10,506 nucleotides of DNA, from positions 1 to 10,506 of the forward strand of contig CAKSSY010000064.1 in assembly GCA_934489945.1 (NCBI GenBank), in the 5' to 3' direction. A program made the translations under genes and the position numbers. The notes under the pieces are model-generated. The model saw only the letters and a program-made list of their open reading frames with translations. It had not been told where the DNA came from and searched no databases. This DNA comes from an uncultured Eubacteriales bacterium. Lineage in GTDB: Bacteria; Bacillota; Clostridia; Oscillospirales; CAG-272. Within the stretch, counting starts at the first letter, position 1. Each line of letters begins with the position of its first letter. Shown piece by piece: positions 7,364 through 10,506 of this stretch.

Positions 7364-8170
7364 TTACCGTACCGGCACGGCACCGGCTTTGGAGATCACA
7401 GACGCCGCCGCGTTCGATGTGGCATAGTCAAAGAACTTCTGTGCTGCTCCGGAGAGCTTGCTTCCGGTTTTGGTCACCAGTACGAACGGACGTTGAACCG
7501 CGTAACTTCCGTCCTTCACCGTTTCCTCCGAGGGGGCAACACCGCCGATTTTCAGAGCTTTTACACTGTCCTTGACGGAGGCAAGCGATGCGTAACCGAT
7601 GGCATCGGGATTCTGTGAAACCGAGGTAATGACATCACCCGTGGCAGTCAGTTCCTGACGGTAGAGGCATTTTCCCGTTGTTCCCGTGACCGACTCAAAT
7701 CCGTCGCGTGTGCCGCTTCCCGCTTCTCTGCCGACAAGGACAATGGGTGCGTCGTTTCCGCCGACATCTTTCCAGTTCGTAATCTTTCCGGTATAAATCT
7801 CGGCAATCGTTTCGATTGTCAGATCCGATACGGGATTGTCGGGATGAACCAGAATCGCAATGCCGTCAAGGGCAAGGATGGTTTCGGTAAGACCTTTTTT
7901 CTTTTCCTCCGTCTTCAGTGCGCGGCTGGAAAGACCGATGTCGCATCTGCCATCCAACACTGCCGAAATGCCGGAACCGGAACCCGTCGGGTTGTAGGTA
8001 AAGGTGATACCGGTGTCGCTTTCAAACATTTCTCCCAACGCGCCGATCACCTTTTCCATGGAAGTGGAACCGTCGGTTGTAACCGTTTCCGCTTTTCCGC
8101 AACCGGCAAACACACCGATCGCCAAAACCACGACCAACATCAGACTGAATAATTTTTTTATTTTCTTCAT
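7364..8170 (-). CDS. pstS: Phosphate-binding lipoprotein PstS
   Basis: This 268-residue protein captures phosphate outside the membrane and delivers it to PstCA. The N-terminus is a lipoprotein signal: MKKIKK, a hydrophobic core and FAGC, with Cys24 as the lipid-modified residue (Phe at -3 is slightly unusual). Phosphate-binding segments are visible: DGSTS (33-37), TGSGSG (62-67), SSR (81-83), Asp102 in ALDGIAIL and GREAGSGTRD (147-156). Length is normal for short Gram-positive PstS proteins. ATG 8170 is chosen over an upstream in-frame ATG at 8215 because AAGGAG lies 8 bases before it and the signal peptide starts there. It is the first gene of the pst operon, downstream of a candidate Pho box. 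Confidence 0.96.
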   Translation of the reverse strand: MKKIKKLFSLMLVVVLAIGVFAGCGKAETVTTDGSTSMEKVIGALGEMFESDTGITFTYNPTGSGSGISAVLDGRCDIGLSSRALKTEEKKKGLTETILALDGIAILVHPDNPVSDLTIETIAEIYTGKITNWKDVGGNDAPIVLVGREAGSGTRDGFESVTGTTGKCLYRQELTATGDVITSVSQNPDAIGYASLASVKDSVKALKIGGVAPSEETVKDGSYAVQRPFVLVTKTGSKLSGAAQKFFDYATSNAAASVISKAGAVPVR

Positions 8171-8181
8171 ATAACTCACTC

Positions 8182-8206
8182 CTTTTCTCCGGACTTTTCT
8201 CTCCGG
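8182..8206 (-). repeat. Short imperfect direct repeat in the pstS leader
   Basis: On the minus strand CCGGAGAGAAAAG (8206 to 8194) is followed after one base by CCGGAGAAAAG (8192 to 8182), directly in front of the true ribosome binding site. The repeat duplicates purine-rich, Shine-Dalgarno-like sequence. It may be a slippage product with no function. Confidence 0.5.
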
Positions 8207-8215
8207 TACATTCAC

Positions 8216-8270
8216 AGGATACCGCTCTTATGTCAAATCCGAAAGATTGTTTCTGTCAAATTTGTGTAAA
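8216..8270 (-). promoter_or_regulatory. Candidate Pho box and promoter of the pst operon
   Basis: Reading the minus strand, three TTNACA-type hexamers occur: TTTACA (8270-8265), TTGACA (8259-8254) and TTGACA (8236-8231), with offsets of 11 and 23 bases, about one and two helix turns. PhoP/PhoB-type regulators of Firmicutes bind repeated TTNACA-like hexamers at about 11-base spacing. A TATCCT -10-like element (8221-8216) follows 9 bases after the last hexamer, as at PhoP-activated promoters that lack a normal -35. A constitutive reading using TTGACA as -35 has no good -10 at 17 bases. The regulator itself is not in the window. Confidence 0.5.
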
Positions 8271-8295
8271 ACAAAAAAACAGAGATTGTTCTCTG
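8268..8295 (-). terminator. Rho-independent terminator upstream of the pst promoter
   Basis: On the minus strand a perfect 6-bp stem CAGAGA/TCTCTG (8295-8290 with 8285-8280) with loop ACAA is followed by seven T, one G and four T. It would end transcription entering the pst promoter from the right. Its T-tract runs into the first Pho-box hexamer. No gene on the minus strand between it and the spore protein gene explains it. Confidence 0.65.
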
Positions 8296-8545
8296 CTTCG
8301 TTTGCCGAAAAAATCCACGGCAACAGAAAAAGCAAGCAAAAAATTTCGCCCGCCTCATAATATGCTTATATAATAGGATACCGATTTACCGATAAACCGA
8401 ATCTTTTCGCTTTTCCGACTTTCACAGACAAATTGTATTTTCAGGTGCAAATTGCCATTTATAATTGTTTCATAATGGTTCACAATATTAGCAGAGCATC
8501 GAAACAATTTGTTAATGATTCGGTGACTCAATGAATATAGATAGT
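8296..8545. other. AT-rich intergenic stretch upstream of the spore protein gene
   Basis: No supportable gene is present; the only minus-strand open frame (8355-8555) has a composition unlike the other proteins and no ribosome binding site. The region is more AT-rich than its surroundings. It should hold the forespore promoter of the spore protein gene. A possible sigma-G -10, CATAATG (8471-8477), has only a poor -35 (GCAAA, about 19 bases upstream). A TATAAT occurs at 8369-8374 on the plus strand without a good -35. I cannot assign the promoter. Confidence 0.4.
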
Positions 8546-8564
8546 CGCGTCCCACGAGGACGCG
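8546..8564 (+). other. Leader hairpin directly upstream of the spore protein ribosome binding site
   Basis: A perfect 7-bp GC-rich stem (8546-8552 CGCGTCC with 8558-8564 GGACGCG) with a five-base loop CACGA ends 5 bases before the GGAG site (8570-8573). It may protect the 5' end of the spore protein mRNA, or keep the ribosome binding site single-stranded; both are inference. There is no T-tract, so it is not a terminator. Confidence 0.6.
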
Positions 8565-8582
8565 GAACAGGAGAAAAACAAA

Positions 8583-8780
8583 ATGGCAAGCAACAAGACA
8601 CTTGTTCCCGAAGCAAAAGAAGCTCTCGAGAAGTTCAAGATGGAAGCGGCAAATGAAGTCGGCGTAAACCTTTCTCAGGGTTATAACGGCAACCTCACTT
8701 CCCGTGAAGCCGGTTCTGTAGGCGGTCAGATGGTCAAGAAAATGATTGAGTCCTACGAGAACACAATCAAAACCAAGTAA
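8583..8780 (+). CDS. Alpha/beta-type small acid-soluble spore protein (SASP)
   Basis: This 65-residue protein coats and protects DNA in dormant spores and is degraded at germination to supply amino acids. The family signature is clear: an N-terminal helix segment LVPEAKEALEKFKMEAANE (7-25), VGVNL (26-30), then LTSREAGSVGGQMVKKMI (38-55). The germination protease GPR site, KLEIASE in Bacillus SspA, appears here as KMEAANE (19-25). The GYNG insertion before LTSRE is typical of clostridial members. GGAG lies 9 bases before the ATG. In this family the gene is transcribed in the forespore by sigma-G; no confident sigma-G promoter is visible. It is the best evidence that the host forms endospores. 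Confidence 0.96.
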   Translation: MASNKTLVPEAKEALEKFKMEAANEVGVNLSQGYNGNLTSREAGSVGGQMVKKMIESYENTIKTK

Positions 8781-8816
8781 AAATCGGATTTTAAGATTTC
8801 CCCATCCGGCACGTAT

Positions 8817-8924
8817 TCAAACGGCATTTTGACTCCCGTGTCGGTTGATTGGGAAAACGGCTGTTAAAAAAACGATGTTTTTTACAGCGCAAAATTCTCC
8901 GCAATTGCCCACAACAACAAGCAT
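8817..8924 (-). CDS. Possible 35-residue peptide, unrecognised
   Basis: An ATG at 8924 is preceded by an excellent ribosome binding site (AAAGGAGG, 5-6 bases upstream) and opens a 35-codon frame ending in TGA at 8817. The peptide begins MLVVVGNCGEFCAVKN, has two cysteines four residues apart and a hydrophobic middle (IVFLTAVFPI). I recognise no family. The frame lies across the inverted repeats of the hairpin cluster, so it may be a chance frame in a repeat element. Confidence 0.22.
   Translation of the reverse strand: MLVVVGNCGEFCAVKNIVFLTAVFPINRHGSQNAV
8860..8888. repeat. AT-rich hairpin after the spore protein gene
   Basis: Bases 8860-8871 pair with 8878-8888 as an 11-bp stem with one bulged T (8865) and loop ACGATG. 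The left arm contains TGTTAAAAAA, which recurs at 8990-8999 in the left arm of the larger hairpin. A T-run is inside the stem but none follows it, so it is at best a weak terminator for the spore protein mRNA. Confidence 0.55.
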
Positions 8925-9040
8925 TTTTCGCCTCCTTTGGGGCAAAACGTCGGCGTGATATACGCGGATGAGGAGTTTTTTCACGGAGGTGTTAAAAAAG
9001 CCAAGGCTTTTTTAACACCTCTCGGTGCGAAATTGCGGAG
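8897..9040. repeat. Outer 10-bp inverted repeat enclosing a hairpin-rich element
   Basis: CTCCGCAATT at 8897-8906 is the exact reverse complement of AATTGCGGAG at 9031-9040. The arms enclose the 17-bp hairpin at 8986-9021 and about 70 bases of other sequence. In RNA this would make a long closing stem over internal hairpins; in DNA it resembles the terminal repeats of a very small non-autonomous element. I see no target-site duplication at the borders, so the type is undecided. Confidence 0.5.
8986..9021. repeat. Perfect 17-bp inverted repeat with two-base spacer
   Basis: Bases 8986-9002 are exactly complementary to 9005-9021 (arms begin GAGGTGTTAAAAAAGCC), with only AA between them. As RNA the centre would open to a 4-base loop with a 16-bp stem. 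No T-tract follows on either strand, so a normal terminator is unlikely. A repeat this long and perfect is not expected by chance in 10 kb. Confidence 0.85.
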
Positions 9041-9080
9041 GGACTTCTGCCGAGGCAAAGCAGTCACGTTCGGAAAACAC

Positions 9081-9113
9081 AGACGGCGTTTTTTCTGTGC
9101 CGTCTTTTCTTTT
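9081..9113 (+). terminator. Rho-independent terminator ending the hairpin cluster
   Basis: The stem AGACGGC/GCCGTCT (9081-9087 with 9099-9105) has an 11-base loop and is followed by a T-rich tail (TTTCTTTTTG, then more T). It could end the spore protein transcript 300 bases after its stop, or a separate RNA covering 8800-9110, and it insulates the glycosyltransferase gene downstream. Confidence 0.75.
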
Positions 9114-9205
9114 TGCCTTTTTCTCCTGTTATTTTTTCCGCCTTTTTCGTTATGGAATCGCGGAAATATTTTTCTTCATTTTCAAGAATTCGGAGGATAG
9201 ATACT

Positions 9206-10333
9206 ATGATAAAGGTTCTCCATGTACTCAGCGACAGCAATATCGGCGGCGCGGGGATTCTGGTATTGAATCTTTTGGAAAACGCCGATACATCGGAATT
9301 TGAATCGGTTCTCGCCCTGCCGGAAAACAGTCTCCTGATTCCGCGTGCCGAGGCTCTCGGCGTCCGCGTTGTACCGATGAATGGCAAAGCCGACCGTTCC
9401 TTCTCCCCCGTCGACATTCCCGCGCTTGTCCGCCTCCTGCGGCATGAAACCCCCGACATTCTGCATACACACGCCTCTCTCACCGCAAGGCTTGCGGGAA
9501 CGCTTGTCCGCACGGGGGTAACAGTCGACACCAAGCATTGCTGTTTTGCTCCCGGCAGACTTCAAAGATCGCCGATTTTCAGAGCGTTATCTCACACATT
9601 GGATCAAATCGGCAATGTTTCCTACATTGCCACGGCAAACGCCGCACGCGACATTCTGCTTGATTTCGGAACCCCCGCGGAACGGATCACGGTAATTCCG
9701 GGAGGTTCTGCTCCCGTCGCAGAAATATCGGAAAACGAAAAAAAAGCCCTGCGTTCCTCGCTCGGCATTCCGACAGACAGCTTTGTGATCGGGTATGCCG
9801 CACGCATGGAAAAAGGCAAAGGACATGAAGACTTTCTTCGTGCAGCGCAACTTTGTCTCCGCCGCCCCGACATGGTTTTTCTTGCCGTAGGAAGCGGAAG
9901 CATGGAACCGGACCTGCACAATGCTTCACGTGGCATTTCCAACCTGATTTTTACGGGATTTCGGAAGGATATTGGCAAAGTCATGAATGTGTTCGACGTA
10001 AACGTCAACTGTTCCTATCTTTCAGAAACCTCTTCTCTCTCTCTTTCCGAAGGAATGAGCCTCGGAAAGCCGCTTGTCGTAACAGATTGCGGCGGGAACG
10101 CCGATATGGCAAAAGGATGCGGAATCGTTGTTCCGATGCGGAATCCCGAAGCCATTGCCGATGCCGTCCTCAAACTTGCCGACAGTCCCTCGTTGTATGC
10201 CTCTCTCTCCGCGGGAGCCGCGCAACGCTTTCGGGAGAACTACACTGCCGCGGGAATGGCTCGCCGTACCGAAGCTCTCTACCGGAATCTGCTAAAACAG
10301 GAACGAGAAATGAGAAAACGTGCCGCTTTTTGA
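9206..10333 (+). CDS. GT4-family glycosyltransferase (GT-B fold)
   Basis: This 375-residue protein transfers a sugar from a nucleotide-sugar donor to an unknown acceptor, probably in cell-surface or exopolysaccharide synthesis. The N-terminal Rossmann domain carries the GT4 motif NIGGAG (12-17) and DILHTHASLTARLAG. The C-terminal donor-binding domain starts near residue 190 (FVIGYAARMEKGKGHEDFL) with phosphate-contacting candidates Arg200 and Lys205. The EX7E motif ETSSLSLSE (Glu274 and Glu282) is followed by GKPLVVTDCGGN. The length is typical of GT4 enzymes. ATG 9206 is chosen because GGAGG lies 9 bases upstream (9192-9196); the frame extends back to 9113 but that part overlaps terminator sequence. 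The promoter is unclear; TTTTCG/TATTTT with 17-base spacing is weak. It stands alone here, after the terminator, and partner genes may lie to the right. Confidence 0.93.
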   Translation: MIKVLHVLSDSNIGGAGILVLNLLENADTSEFESVLALPENSLLIPRAEALGVRVVPMNGKADRSFSPVDIPALVRLLRHETPDILHTHASLTARLAGTLVRTGVTVDTKHCCFAPGRLQRSPIFRALSHTLDQIGNVSYIATANAARDILLDFGTPAERITVIPGGSAPVAEISENEKKALRSSLGIPTDSFVIGYAARMEKGKGHEDFLRAAQLCLRRPDMVFLAVGSGSMEPDLHNASRGISNLIFTGFRKDIGKVMNVFDVNVNCSYLSETSSLSLSEGMSLGKPLVVTDCGGNADMAKGCGIVVPMRNPEAIADAVLKLADSPSLYASLSAGAAQRFRENYTAAGMARRTEALYRNLLKQEREMRKRAAF

Positions 10334-10343
10334 AAAAAGCGGC
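10322..10343 (+). terminator. Hairpin overlapping the glycosyltransferase stop codon
   Basis: Bases 10322-10331 (GCCGC then five T) pair with 10334-10343 across the stop codon. A T-tract is inside the stem, and the following GCAAAAACTTTT is not a clean tail, so this is a weak or atypical terminator of the glycosyltransferase gene. Confidence 0.4.
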
Positions 10344-10437
10344 GCAAAAACTTTTATTGCGGTCTCGCCATTTCGTTTTATGTCACGGCGGCGCGTCTTT
10401 TCCTTTTGTTCAAGAGCTTTTGGGAAGGCGGTGTGAA

Positions 10438-10461
10438 CGTTTCCGCGTGGGCGCGGAAACG
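10438..10461. repeat. Perfect 10-bp hairpin
   Basis: CGTTTCCGCG (10438-10447) and CGCGGAAACG (10452-10461) flank a four-base loop TGGG. No T-tract follows on either strand. It sits 2 bases from an even larger hairpin. Confidence 0.65.
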
Positions 10462-10463
10462 GA

Positions 10464-10506
10464 GCGGAGGGAAGCCCTTTTCCCGAAAAGGGTTCCCTCC
10501 GCTTTC
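10464..10506. terminator. Long GC-rich hairpin at the right edge, possible terminator
   Basis: Bases 10464-10473 pair with 10493-10502 and, past one bulged G (10474), 10475-10481 pair with 10486-10492: 17 pairs around a CCCG loop. On the plus strand it is followed by TTTC at the window end, so it could be a terminator whose tail is cut off. It could equally be a copy of a hairpin repeat. Bases 10344-10437 hold nothing I can identify. Confidence 0.4.

Noticed and set aside
8355..8555. 66-codon minus-strand open frame between pstS and the spore protein gene.
   Set aside because: There is no ribosome binding site, it is AT-rich with unusual composition, and it overlaps the leader hairpin of the spore protein gene. 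It is most likely chance.
8937..9200. 87-codon plus-strand frame across the hairpin cluster.
   Set aside because: It runs through the 17-bp inverted repeat and the terminator, and its end is a low-complexity run from a T-rich spacer. There is no family resemblance.
9113..9205. Earlier start extending the glycosyltransferase by 31 residues.
   Set aside because: The extension begins within the terminator tail, and the ATG at 9206 with GGAGG opens the standard GT4 N-terminus MIKVLHVL.
1..10506. tRNA, rRNA, CRISPR arrays, transposase genes or phage genes.
   Set aside because: I looked for cloverleaf-like segments, regular spaced repeats and transposase or integrase motifs and saw none.

Overview
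The window looks like chromosome of an uncultured-type, endospore-forming, anaerobic Firmicute (class Clostridia, probably gut). This is inferred from a typical clostridial alpha/beta-type small acid-soluble spore protein, strong GGAGG ribosome binding sites, Gram-positive style lipoprotein and export signals, a very large secreted multi-domain carbohydrate-associated protein, and moderate GC content. No species can be named from the sequence alone.

Layout. (1) Bases 1-3647, minus strand: the first 1215 codons of a giant exported protein that runs off the left edge. An esterase-like alpha/beta-hydrolase domain is followed by an Ig-like domain, a DNRLRE/CBM96-like domain, a jelly-roll carbohydrate-binding-like domain and a beta-helix-like stretch. 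(2) Bases 3774-4538, plus strand: a divergently transcribed AraC-family regulator with a near-consensus extended -10 promoter, probably controlling the hydrolase gene. (3) Bases 4682-4721: a bidirectional terminator between the converging regulator and phosphate operon. (4) Bases 4762-8170, minus strand: a compact pstS-pstC-pstA-pstB high-affinity phosphate ABC transporter operon. It has a candidate Pho box upstream of pstS, a stable hairpin between pstS and pstC, and no phoU or two-component genes attached. (5) Bases 8583-8780, plus strand: the spore protein gene, with a 7-bp hairpin just upstream of its ribosome binding site. (6) Bases 8781-9112: no convincing gene, but an unusual cluster of inverted repeats, including a 17-bp perfect hairpin and an outer 10-bp inverted repeat, ending in a rho-independent terminator. 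(7) Bases 9206-10333, plus strand: a GT4 family glycosyltransferase. (8) Bases 10334-10506: no gene, but two strong adjacent hairpins at the right edge.

The genes fall into separate functions: extracellular glycan or ester degradation with its own regulator, phosphate uptake, spore DNA protection and glycan synthesis. Nothing proves a previously undescribed system. The best candidates for follow-up are the giant multi-domain hydrolase, the hairpin cluster at 8860-9110, and the regulatory structures around pstS.
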